Positions 34,475 through 41,402 of a stretch of DNA of 64,000 bases are shown here, piece by piece; positions within the stretch are counted from its first letter, which is position 1; every line of letters begins with the position of its first letter. Location of the stretch: positions 62,001 through 126,000 of the forward strand of contig JABTUF010000007.1 of NCBI GenBank assembly GCA_015075645.1, written 5' to 3'. The DNA comes from Burkholderiales bacterium. GTDB lineage: Bacteria; Pseudomonadota; Gammaproteobacteria; Burkholderiales; Casimicrobiaceae. The notes beneath the pieces were generated by a model. The model was not told the origin of the DNA. It did no database searches and was given only the letters and a program-made list of their open reading frames with translations. Made by a program: the position numbers and the translations under genes.

Positions 34475-34729
34475 ATGCCCGATGTCACGAGCCTCGACCG
34501 CTTCACGGTGCCGCTGGGCGGCCAGGAGATCGAACTGCAGCAATGGGTCCATGACGCCGGCGGGATGGCGCTCCTGCGGATTCGCGTGCGCGAGCGAACC
34601 CGCTTCACGATCTTCGACGTGGACCCCGCGACCGCGCGGCGATGGGGCGAGGCCATGGTGCGCTGGGCGGACAGCCAACAAGGCGCCGTCCCCGCCGATA
34701 CCCCGGAGGATCGACATGGCCGCGCATGA
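34475..34729 (+). CDS. small conserved-looking protein before the Cas6-like gene
   Basis: 84 aa, not recognised with confidence. It reads as a short alpha-beta protein (LDRFTVPLGGQEIELQQWVHDAGGMALLRIRVRERTRFTIFDVDPATARRW, shown in parts) with a VDP motif and a final tail rich in charged residues; no cysteine. It is divergent from dsrA and overlaps the Cas6-like gene by 14 bp, so the two are coupled. Longer readings upstream are low-complexity. Function unknown. Confidence 0.6.
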   Translation: MPDVTSLDRFTVPLGGQEIELQQWVHDAGGMALLRIRVRERTRFTIFDVDPATARRWGEAMVRWADSQQGAVPADTPEDRHGRA

Positions 34730-35327
34730 AGCGGCTCTGCCGGGCGTCGACGTCGTGTTCGGGTTGGAAGGCACGAGCCTGCCGTCCGACCACGCCGAGG
34801 CGCTCGCGCGCTCGGTGGAGGAATGGCTGCCGTGGCTGACGCAGGAGCCGGCCGCGGGTATCCACCCGCTGAAGACCGCGCCCACCTCGCAGGGCCTGGT
34901 GCTCGTGGCTCGCCGCGCACGCCTCCTGCTTCGAGTGCCCGGACACCGGGCGGAGGCGAGCCTCGCGCTCGCCGGCCGCCGGCTCCCGGTCGGGGCGGGG
35001 CTCACCACCGGGCGCGGTGCGGCGCGCGAACTGACGCCGAGTTCGACCCTCTACGCCGCCCGGGTTTCGAGCGATGCGAAAGACGAACGGGCCTTCGAGG
35101 ACGAGGTCTCCGGTTGGCTCGCGACCTCCGGAGTGCGTTGCAAGTGCATTGCGGGCCGCGCGCGCGCACTCGGGGTCGGCGGGGGCGTGCGCTCCGCGTT
35201 CGGCCTGGCGCTGCACGGCCTCGCGCCGGAGGATTCGCTCAGGATCCAGAGCGAAGGCATCGGACCGCACCGTCACCTCGGATGTGGCATCTTCGTGCCG
35301 CACAAGGCCATCGCGCTCGGGGACTGA
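34716..35327 (+). CDS. Cas6/Cmx6-like RAMP protein without a CRISPR array
   Basis: 203 aa. The start VDVVFGLEGTSLPSDHAEALARSVEEWLPWL, the middle RLLLRVPGHRAEASLALAGRRLPVG and the end GIGPHRHLGCGIFVPHK follow the Cas6/Cmx6 pattern of type I-MYXAN systems, with a glycine-rich RAMP loop near the C terminus. No repeat-spacer array and no other cas gene are seen in 64 kb. It is coupled to the preceding small gene and followed by the double TusA gene. Either a repurposed RNA-binding protein or a domain homologue in sulfur oxidisers; RNA cleavage is not established. Confidence 0.65.
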   Translation: MAAHEAALPGVDVVFGLEGTSLPSDHAEALARSVEEWLPWLTQEPAAGIHPLKTAPTSQGLVLVARRARLLLRVPGHRAEASLALAGRRLPVGAGLTTGRGAARELTPSSTLYAARVSSDAKDERAFEDEVSGWLATSGVRCKCIAGRARALGVGGGVRSAFGLALHGLAPEDSLRIQSEGIGPHRHLGCGIFVPHKAIALGD

Positions 35328-35374
35328 GCGGGCGTGACGATGACCGGCCTGCCGCGAGGCGGCGGCCACGGAAG

Positions 35375-35405
35375 AGCCCGGCGCGGCCTTGCGCGGCGCC
35401 GGGCT
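35375..35405 (+). promoter_or_regulatory. GC hairpin directly upstream of the double-TusA ribosome site
   Basis: Perfect 10-bp arms AGCCCGGCGC (35375-35384) and GCGCCGGGCT (35396-35405) enclose an 11-base loop and end 11 bp before ATG 35417, with GGAG right after the stem. No T tract follows, so a simple terminator is unlikely. It could set translation of the TusA gene, or act as a processing site. Confidence 0.6.
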
Positions 35406-35416
35406 GGAGAGACACC

Positions 35417-35917
35417 ATGACCACCCAAGCCGCGAAGCCGAACGACCTCAAGCCGACGATGACGCTGGACATGCGCGGGACCAGTTGTCCCGCGCCGCTC
35501 CTCGGCGCGAAACGGCTGATCGACGCGATGCAGACGGGCGAGGTGCTGCTGCTCCTGTCGGACTGTCCCGGCACCCACGACGATCTCTTCGCGTGGTCGC
35601 GCCACACCGACAACCACATCGCCCGGACCGAGAAGCTGCCCGATCGCGGACATGGCTACTACATCCGCCGCGGACGCGCCGGGACCCCCGAGGCGAACGC
35701 GGTGCTCGACCTGCGTGGCGCGGTCTGCCCGGGGCCCATCGTCGAGGCGAAGAAGCTCCTCAACGGGATGCGCTCGGGCGAGACGCTGAAGCTCGTCAGC
35801 AACTGTCCCGGCGTCGTGGCCGACGTGACCGACTGGGCACGGGTGACGGGATTCGAACTGCGGCGCACCGAGGAACTCGGCGCGGGCGAGCATGCGTTCT
35901 ACCTCCGCAAGCCCTGA
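35417..35917 (+). CDS. two-domain TusA sulfur-carrier protein
   Basis: 166 aa made of two TusA/SirA domains, residues 10-85 and 93-166. Each has the active motif: SCPAPLLGAKRL (first) and VCPGPIVEAKKL (second), and each ends in a GHGYYIRR / GEHAFYLRK strand. TusA carries persulfide sulfur to DsrE or to other acceptors in the cytoplasm. A tandem form could hold or relay two sulfurs. It follows the Cas6-like gene; downstream is a helical unknown. Confidence 0.93.
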   Translation: MTTQAAKPNDLKPTMTLDMRGTSCPAPLLGAKRLIDAMQTGEVLLLLSDCPGTHDDLFAWSRHTDNHIARTEKLPDRGHGYYIRRGRAGTPEANAVLDLRGAVCPGPIVEAKKLLNGMRSGETLKLVSNCPGVVADVTDWARVTGFELRRTEELGAGEHAFYLRKP

Positions 35918-35993
35918 CGCACCGGCCGCGCCCCCGGGTCGACGCACGGTGCAAGGTCGGCGCCGGATCGCGGAAGCGAAGGATTGACCCGCC

Positions 35994-36599
35994 TTGGCGA
36001 TCCGCATCAAGAGCCAGTGGTTCCGCGAGGACGCGACGAAGAACGCGCCCGAGATCGCGGGCGCGGCGGCGTTCATCGTCTGGAGGGTCGCGCAGAACGC
36101 GCTCAAGAACATGCGCGCCGCCGGCTACGACCTGCCGCCGGGCCCTGCGTACTTCGCGTTCCTGTCCGAGTTCCTCGCGTTCCTCGTGGCCGCGGCCGAC
36201 CGCATCGCGTACGGCCACCGCGACGCCCACTGGCGCGAGGCGTTCACGACCGCGACGGCCAACCGCGCGGGCGAGACGCTCGCCGGCAACCAAGCCGATC
36301 TGCTCGGCGCGAACGCCGCGGAATGCAAGGCGCGCTTCATCGCGCTCGTCAACGAACGCTTCGCCGACTACGCCGATTGCGGCTTCACCGACGCCGGACC
36401 CGACTACGGCTTCATCCGCGGCTTCGGCCATGTCCTCGCGGACACTCTGCCGGAGGCTTCCGACCGCAGCTGGGCCGTCTCGCAGGTGATCGAGGTCGAG
36501 GCGCCCGAGGCGGTCGAGATGCTGCAGAAGGCGATGGCGGGGCTCCTCGGCGAGGCGCCGCGCCGAGCGCGCCGGAACACGGGCACGACAGGCGAATAG
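35994..36599 (+). CDS. helical protein of unknown function
   Basis: 201 aa starting at TTG (35994). It is mostly alpha-helical with conserved-looking aromatic segments (SQWFREDATKNAPEIAGAAA; YFAFLSEFLAFLVAAADRIAYGHR) and no signal peptide; hydrophobic stretches are amphipathic rather than membrane-spanning. Single cysteines lie in LGANAAECKARF and DYADCGFTD. I do not recognise the family. It is 2 bp upstream of the TauD-like gene and so probably in one transcript with it. Confidence 0.65.
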   Translation: MAIRIKSQWFREDATKNAPEIAGAAAFIVWRVAQNALKNMRAAGYDLPPGPAYFAFLSEFLAFLVAAADRIAYGHRDAHWREAFTTATANRAGETLAGNQADLLGANAAECKARFIALVNERFADYADCGFTDAGPDYGFIRGFGHVLADTLPEASDRSWAVSQVIEVEAPEAVEMLQKAMAGLLGEAPRRARRNTGTTGE

Positions 36600-36601
36600 C
36601 C

Positions 36602-37564
36602 ATGCGCCCTGCCACGACGCTCGCCCGCGGAAGCGCCCCGGATCGCGCTCCGGCGCCCTCCCCGTTCCGGCTGGACGACGAATGCGGGTGGCGCGCGTTT
36701 CGGGAGCGGAAGCTCGCCCACTACCCGTCCGACATCGCCGACCTCGTGGTCGAGGTCCGCGATCCGCGCGCGCTCACGCCCGGCGAGCGCGACGCGCTGC
36801 TCGCTCGCTGCAGCCGCGCCAACATGGCCGTCTACGCCACAGGCGACCGAAGTGCCGACAAGGACCTGCCGCGGCTCCTCGCGGCGCAGTGCGGACTCGT
36901 CCATCTGGACCGCAACTGGCTCGCCGACGACGACGGCATCAGCCGGGTGACCGTGGCGGAGGGCGGCGGTCGCGCCCTGTTCATCCCCTACACCAACCGG
37001 CCGATCCGCTGGCACACCGACGGCTACTACCATCCGGCGGAGCGCACGATCCGCGCGATGGTGCTCCACTGCGTCGCGCGGGCGGCCGAGGGCGGCGAGA
37101 ACGCGTTGATGGACCCGGAGATCGCGTTCCTGCTCCTGCACGACGCGGACCCCGCCCACGTGCGCGCGCTCTCGCGTCCCGACGCGATGACGATCCCCGA
37201 GCGGCAGGACGAGGACGGCGTCGCGCGGCCCGCGCAGTCGGGGCCGGTGTTCTCGGTCGACGAGCGCACCGGACATCTGCACATGCGCTACACGGCGCGC
37301 ACGCGCAGCATCAAGTGGCACGCCGATCCCGACGTGCGGGCGGCGGTGGCCGCGCTGGAGCGGTTGCTCGCGACCCCGTCGCCGTTCATTCACCGGATCA
37401 CGCTCGAGCCCGGCATGGGGCTCCTGTGCAACAACGTGCTGCACGACCGCTCGGGATTCACCGACGATCCGCGGCAGCCGCGCCTCATCTACCGCGCGCG
37501 CTACCACGACCGCGTCGCCCCGCTGACCGGCGACGGCATCGGCGGCCACGGAACGAAGCGATGA
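36602..37564 (+). CDS. TauD/TfdA-like Fe(II)/2-oxoglutarate dioxygenase
   Basis: 320 aa. The iron-binding H-x-D is in IRWHTDGYYHP, the distal histidine in CNNVLHDRSGF, and a 2-oxoglutarate-binding arginine in RLIYRARYHDR. TauD-type enzymes release sulfite from taurine or alkylsulfonates, which would suit a sulfur oxidiser, but the substrate cannot be read from sequence. It has a hydrophilic N-terminal extension of about 30 residues. It is placed between an unknown helical protein and a ferredoxin-reductase. Confidence 0.82.
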   Translation: MRPATTLARGSAPDRAPAPSPFRLDDECGWRAFRERKLAHYPSDIADLVVEVRDPRALTPGERDALLARCSRANMAVYATGDRSADKDLPRLLAAQCGLVHLDRNWLADDDGISRVTVAEGGGRALFIPYTNRPIRWHTDGYYHPAERTIRAMVLHCVARAAEGGENALMDPEIAFLLLHDADPAHVRALSRPDAMTIPERQDEDGVARPAQSGPVFSVDERTGHLHMRYTARTRSIKWHADPDVRAAVAALERLLATPSPFIHRITLEPGMGLLCNNVLHDRSGFTDDPRQPRLIYRARYHDRVAPLTGDGIGGHGTKR

Positions 37565-37699
37565 TCCCGCAGGCAGGTCGCGCGACGGACCGGCGGCGCT
37601 CGCGCGCCGCGGTGCTCGAAACGGGGCGGCGCGCGCGTCGAAGCGCCGGCGCGAACCCGCGGTATGCTCGCCGTCGAGGGCTCGATCGGCGGAGGCACG

Positions 37700-39172
37700 A
37701 TGACGCCTTGGGTGACGTTGTCGCGGGCGGCGCGCCTGATCGGCGTGCCGCGCGGCGTCCTGCAGCGCGAAGTGGCCGACGGACGGCTCGCGTCCAATGA
37801 TGGCCTGGTCTCGCTGGACGCCCTCGCGCGGCTCTATCCGGACTGGCGCCCGGAAGACTCCGGCGCGTTCGAGCGCACCGCCAAGGTCCGCGAGGAAGCG
37901 TTCGGCCGGCGCGTCCAGGAGCGCGTGCTGCCGCCGCAGGAGGTGCTCGCGCAGCGGCTCTTCGCCCAGAGCCGCGAACTCGCGGATGCGCGCGCGCATC
38001 TTTCGCGCTACCACGAACTCGTCGTGGCGCTGCGCGAGCGCATCGAGGGTTTCGGCCGCGCGGCGCCGGCCGGCGCGCTCGCCGAACTCGCCGCCGAACT
38101 CGACCTCGGCCTCGCGCGCGTGCTCGCGACCGGCCCGGTCGACGCGCTGACCGTCATGGACGACATGCTCAAGATCGTGTCGGCCGAGGTCACGGTGCGG
38201 CCGAGCGGCCGCGTGTTCTTCGTCGAGGGCCGCGATTCGCTGCTGCAGGCGGGACTCAAGGCCGGACTCAAGCTCGCCTACGGCTGCGGCAACGGAACCT
38301 GCGGCCTGTGCAAGGCGCGCGTGGTGTCGGGTGAAGTCGTGAAGACGATGCCCTTCGACTACCCGCTGTCGGAGGCCGAACGCCTGCAGGGTCACACGCT
38401 CCTGTGCGCGCATTCGGCCGCGTCGAGCGAGATCGTGATCGAGACGCTCGAAGCGCAGGGTCCGTCCGAGATCCCGGAGCAGGAGGTCGAGGTCCGCGTG
38501 CGATCGGTGGCGCCGCTCGCGCCCGACACGCTGCTGGTCCACGTCCAGACGCCGCGCGGCAGCCGGCTGCGCTTCCTCGCCGGCCAGAGCGCGACGCTCT
38601 ACGGCGGCGCGGCGGACACGGACGCGCACGCGACCTGGCCGATCGCGAGTTGCCCCTGCGACGATCGCAACCTGCACTTCCACGTGGCGCGCGATGCGCG
38701 CGATGCGCTTGCGACGATGTTCTTCGACGGTGCGTTCCGGCCGGGCGACGCGCTGCGGCTGTGGGGGCCGTCCGGCGATTTCGTGCTCGCCGAGGACACC
38801 GGGCGGCCGCTCGCGTTCGTCGCCTGCGACACGGGCTACGCCCCGATCAAGAGCCTGATCGAGCATGCGATCGCGGTCGACGCCGCGCCAGCGATGTCGC
38901 TCGACTGGCTGGCGACCCGGTCCGACGGGCACTACCACGCGAACCAGTGCCGCGCGTGGGCGGCCGCGTTCGACGCCTTCCGCTACGAAGCGCACCAGGC
39001 CGCCGACGCGGCCGAGGGTGCCGAGGCCCTCGCCTCCCGCATGGCCGAAGCGCTCGACCTGCCGAAGCACGACGTCTATGTCGCTGGACCCGTCGCGTTC
39101 GTCGACGCGGCCTGCGCGAGACTCGCGAACGCCGGCGTGCCCGCGGCGCGGCTGCGCGCGCTGGTGCTGTGA
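37700..39172 (+). CDS. [2Fe-2S] ferredoxin-FNR fusion with N-terminal helical domain
   Basis: 490 aa. Residues 1-150 are unusual: a short segment that looks like a MerR/excisionase-type helix-turn-helix (TLSRAARLIGVPRGVLQREVADGRL) and a long helical region. Residues 155-250 are a plant-type ferredoxin with YGCGNGTCGLC and the last ligand in LLCAHS. Residues 260-490 are an FNR-type FAD/NAD domain with ACDTGYAPIKSLIEHA. It probably passes NAD(P)H electrons to a partner, for example an oxygenase. GTG/ATG choices exist; ATG 37700 begins just before the helix-turn-helix-like part. Confidence 0.82.
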   Translation: MTPWVTLSRAARLIGVPRGVLQREVADGRLASNDGLVSLDALARLYPDWRPEDSGAFERTAKVREEAFGRRVQERVLPPQEVLAQRLFAQSRELADARAHLSRYHELVVALRERIEGFGRAAPAGALAELAAELDLGLARVLATGPVDALTVMDDMLKIVSAEVTVRPSGRVFFVEGRDSLLQAGLKAGLKLAYGCGNGTCGLCKARVVSGEVVKTMPFDYPLSEAERLQGHTLLCAHSAASSEIVIETLEAQGPSEIPEQEVEVRVRSVAPLAPDTLLVHVQTPRGSRLRFLAGQSATLYGGAADTDAHATWPIASCPCDDRNLHFHVARDARDALATMFFDGAFRPGDALRLWGPSGDFVLAEDTGRPLAFVACDTGYAPIKSLIEHAIAVDAAPAMSLDWLATRSDGHYHANQCRAWAAAFDAFRYEAHQAADAAEGAEALASRMAEALDLPKHDVYVAGPVAFVDAACARLANAGVPAARLRALVL

Positions 39173-39177
39173 CCACC

Positions 39178-39540
39178 ATGTCGTCGTCTAAGCGCATACC
39201 GATCGTGCCCGTGGCGGGCGAGGAATCCGACGACTGTTCCGCCGCCGAACCTTTCGTGCTGATGGTGCTGGGCGACAGCATGGCGCCCGAATTCTCGGAA
39301 GGCGAGATCGTGGTCGTCGAGCCGGAGGGACACGCCACCGACGGCTCGTTCGTCGTCGCGCAACTCGCGGACGGATGGACGCTGCGCCAGCTCGCCCGGA
39401 CCACGGCCGGATGGGAGCTTCGGGCGCTCGACCCGGCCACCCCCGCGGTCGCGATTCCCGACCTCGCGCCGGTGCGGGGCGTCGTGATCCAGAAGAGCCT
39501 GCCCGGACGCCGCCGCGCCGCCAAGCGCTACGTCGAGTGA
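39178..39540 (+). CDS. LexA/S24-fold protein lacking HTH and catalytic lysine
   Basis: 120 aa with only the C-terminal S24 fold: MVLGDSMAPEFSEGEIVVVEPEG carries the serine of the S24 dyad. The strand that normally supplies lysine reads DGWTLRQLAR, so the lysine is replaced (compare DEVTVKRL in the lexA of this window). There is no DNA-binding domain. Self-cleavage is therefore unlikely; a chaperone-like or binding role is a guess. It lies 5 bp after the ferredoxin-reductase and shares bases with the next gene. Confidence 0.75.
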   Translation: MSSSKRIPIVPVAGEESDDCSAAEPFVLMVLGDSMAPEFSEGEIVVVEPEGHATDGSFVVAQLADGWTLRQLARTTAGWELRALDPATPAVAIPDLAPVRGVVIQKSLPGRRRAAKRYVE

Positions 39541-39794
39541 TGGCGCGAGATCACAAAGGAGACCGTCCCTTGCCCTACTTCGTCTACCGCATCCATCGCT
39601 ACGGAGGGCTCGACCGCGTCGATGCGTACGCGTCGTTCAAGGACGCCTCCGTCCGCGCGAAGGCGCTTCGCGTCGACCCCGGCCTCCCGCCCGACATGAC
39701 CGTCAAGGTCGTGTTCGCCGAGACCGACGCCGACGCCGAGGCGTTGCTCACGCAAGAGCGCGCGCCCAGGCCCGGCCTCGAGGGCGACGAGTAG
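39540..39794 (+). CDS. small hypothetical protein
   Basis: 84 aa. The opening PYFVYRIHRYGGLDRVDAYASFKDASVRAKALR suggests a small alpha-beta domain; the tail is acidic. Its ATG overlaps the preceding stop (TGATG), which supports it as real and coupled. No family recognised and no cysteine. Confidence 0.6.
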   Translation: MARDHKGDRPLPYFVYRIHRYGGLDRVDAYASFKDASVRAKALRVDPGLPPDMTVKVVFAETDADAEALLTQERAPRPGLEGDE

Positions 39795-39817
39795 TCGCAA
39801 AGCGGAGCCGGTGCGAC

Positions 39818-40261
39818 GTGGTCGACGAAGCGGCCTACCGGGAAGCGCGACTCGCCACGGTCGAACGACGCTGCATGTTCGAGGCCGCGCTCCTGTCGCG
39901 GTGCGCCGGGTGCGCGACCTCGGTGCGCGTCGCGCTGGCCGAGCGCGAGGCGATCGGATGCGCGTCGCCCGCCGCGCATGCGGACTGCACCTCCTTCGCG
40001 AGCTTGCTGCGCGAACGCGCGCTCTTCGCGCTGAAGCTTCCCCCTGGCGCGCCGCCGCCGCACGCCGTCGTGACGAAGCTCCAGTGCGGCGGCATCACCG
40101 GGCTGCACATGGGCGCAGGCGTCCTCGAGGACGACGTGCGTCGGCTCGTCGCGGGGGCGATCGCGAGGCACGGCTGCCTCTCCGACCTGCCGTGGCCGGA
40201 CATCGTCGCCGCGGTGGTCCGCTGGCAGGGTCGGCGGCGTCACGCGCCGGAGGGCCGGTGA
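39818..40261 (+). CDS. conserved-looking hypothetical protein with cysteine-rich first half
   Basis: 147 aa from GTG 39818. Cysteines occur in ERRCMFEAALLSRCAGCATS, AIGCASPAAHADCTSF and LQCGGITG, enough for a metal or Fe-S site, followed by HGCLSDLPWPDIVAAVVRW. The stop overlaps the next start by 4 bp. It is in the same run of plus-strand genes as the ferredoxin-reductase. Not recognised; function unknown. Confidence 0.6.
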   Translation: MVDEAAYREARLATVERRCMFEAALLSRCAGCATSVRVALAEREAIGCASPAAHADCTSFASLLRERALFALKLPPGAPPPHAVVTKLQCGGITGLHMGAGVLEDDVRRLVAGAIARHGCLSDLPWPDIVAAVVRWQGRRRHAPEGR

Positions 40262-41301
40262 GCCCGCCGCGCGCCGAACTCGTCGCCGCCGTGCGCCGGA
40301 ACTGCGCGATCTCCGACGCACGCCACGCACGCGAGATGACGATGTGCACCTACCTGCTCGCGATGCGCGAGCACTTCCGCTGGGAGCGGGGCATGGCGCA
40401 GGGTGCGCCGCTCGCCCGCGACGAAGTCGGCGCCTGGCTCACCGCGCGGGAAGCCGAGTGGGAGACGCTCGCGGGCGAGGACTACCGGCCGCTCCCCGTC
40501 GGCGGCGAACTCGTCGATCCCTGGGACGCCGACGCGGTGAACCGTACGCTCCTGCCCGAGGGACTCGTCTACGGCGCCGGGATCGGCCGCTTCGGCAAGC
40601 CGCAGTTCTTCGTCGCGGCGCTGGAGCGCAACGAGCGGCGCCACGGATCGCGTGTGCTGGTCGCCGGCCGCGAGCATGCGCGCGACCTCGACGCCGCGCC
40701 GGCCGCGACGCGGGGGGACACGATCTACGTCCGCCGCGAGTCGCTCGCCCGCGTGCTGTGGGACATGGCCGAGGCCTGGGGCGTGCGGCGTGGCGATGGC
40801 GCGCTCAAGTCGGCGCTCGACGCGCACGGCTTCGACGCCGGATCCGCCGCGGCGTTGCAGCGCATGGTCGATGCGGAGACCGAGACGCTCATCCTGCACG
40901 AACTGGGCGAGCGCGAGGCCGCGACCTGGCTCGGACCGGCGTGGGAGCGTTCGCTGAGCGAGGCGAAGCGTCGCCGCACCTCGATCGTCATGCGCGCGGC
41001 GCGCGACCACCTCGCCGACTGCCTCGTGACCTTGCCGGAACTCGTGCGGCGCGACGCCCGGGCGTCGCTGCACCTGTGGTTCGCCGGCCTCGACGGCATG
41101 CGCCGCGAACTCTTTCCGCGCGCGCTCCTCGCCTACCGCGCCTGGCTCGACGGCGACCGGGGCGACGCGCTGCTCGACACGGCCGCGGCCGGAGCGGAGC
41201 ACTGGCGCCGCGCCTGCGTCCAGGTGGTCGATGCCCTCACCGCCGGTGACGGCGAGCGCTCAGTCGACGACCTCTCGACCTCGGACGCGTTCCGGTTCTA
41301 G
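40258..41301 (+). CDS. Sfum_1244-like conserved hypothetical protein
   Basis: 347 aa, predicted soluble and mainly helical. Segments such as RRNCAISDARHAREMTMCTYLLAMREHFRWERG and GLVYGAGIGRFGKPQFFVAAL recall proteins named Sfum_1244 family, found in sulfur-metabolising bacteria; I cannot verify that assignment here. A C-x26-C spacing near the N terminus is notable. It is the last gene of the 34475-41301 run, and its GTG overlaps the previous stop. Confidence 0.6.
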   Translation: MSPPRAELVAAVRRNCAISDARHAREMTMCTYLLAMREHFRWERGMAQGAPLARDEVGAWLTAREAEWETLAGEDYRPLPVGGELVDPWDADAVNRTLLPEGLVYGAGIGRFGKPQFFVAALERNERRHGSRVLVAGREHARDLDAAPAATRGDTIYVRRESLARVLWDMAEAWGVRRGDGALKSALDAHGFDAGSAAALQRMVDAETETLILHELGEREAATWLGPAWERSLSEAKRRRTSIVMRAARDHLADCLVTLPELVRRDARASLHLWFAGLDGMRRELFPRALLAYRAWLDGDRGDALLDTAAAGAEHWRRACVQVVDALTAGDGERSVDDLSTSDAFRF

Positions 41302-41326
41302 CCTCGCCCCTCGAGGACCGGGCATC

Positions 41327-41384
41327 GGCGCTCGACGCGCCGCCACCGGAGACTCCGCCGCCACTGCCAACTGTCAACTGCCAA
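41327..41384 (+). repeat. dispersed repeat, copy 2
   Basis: Core GGCGCTCGACGCGCCGCC plus ACCGGAGACTCCGCCGCC, followed by heptamer-like words (CTGCCAACTGTCAACTGCC). It fills the short gap between two convergent genes, the Sfum_1244-like gene and the FadL gene. Same orientation as copy 1. Confidence 0.7.
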
Positions 41385-41402
41385 CCGCCCGCTGAACCGC
41401 GC

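Noticed and set aside
34716..35327. Evidence of a CRISPR-Cas system
   Set aside because: Only one Cas6-like gene is seen; no array, effector or adaptation gene exists in the window.
39178..39540. Second LexA repressor
   Set aside because: It has no helix-turn-helix domain and lacks the catalytic lysine, so it is only a LexA-fold relative.
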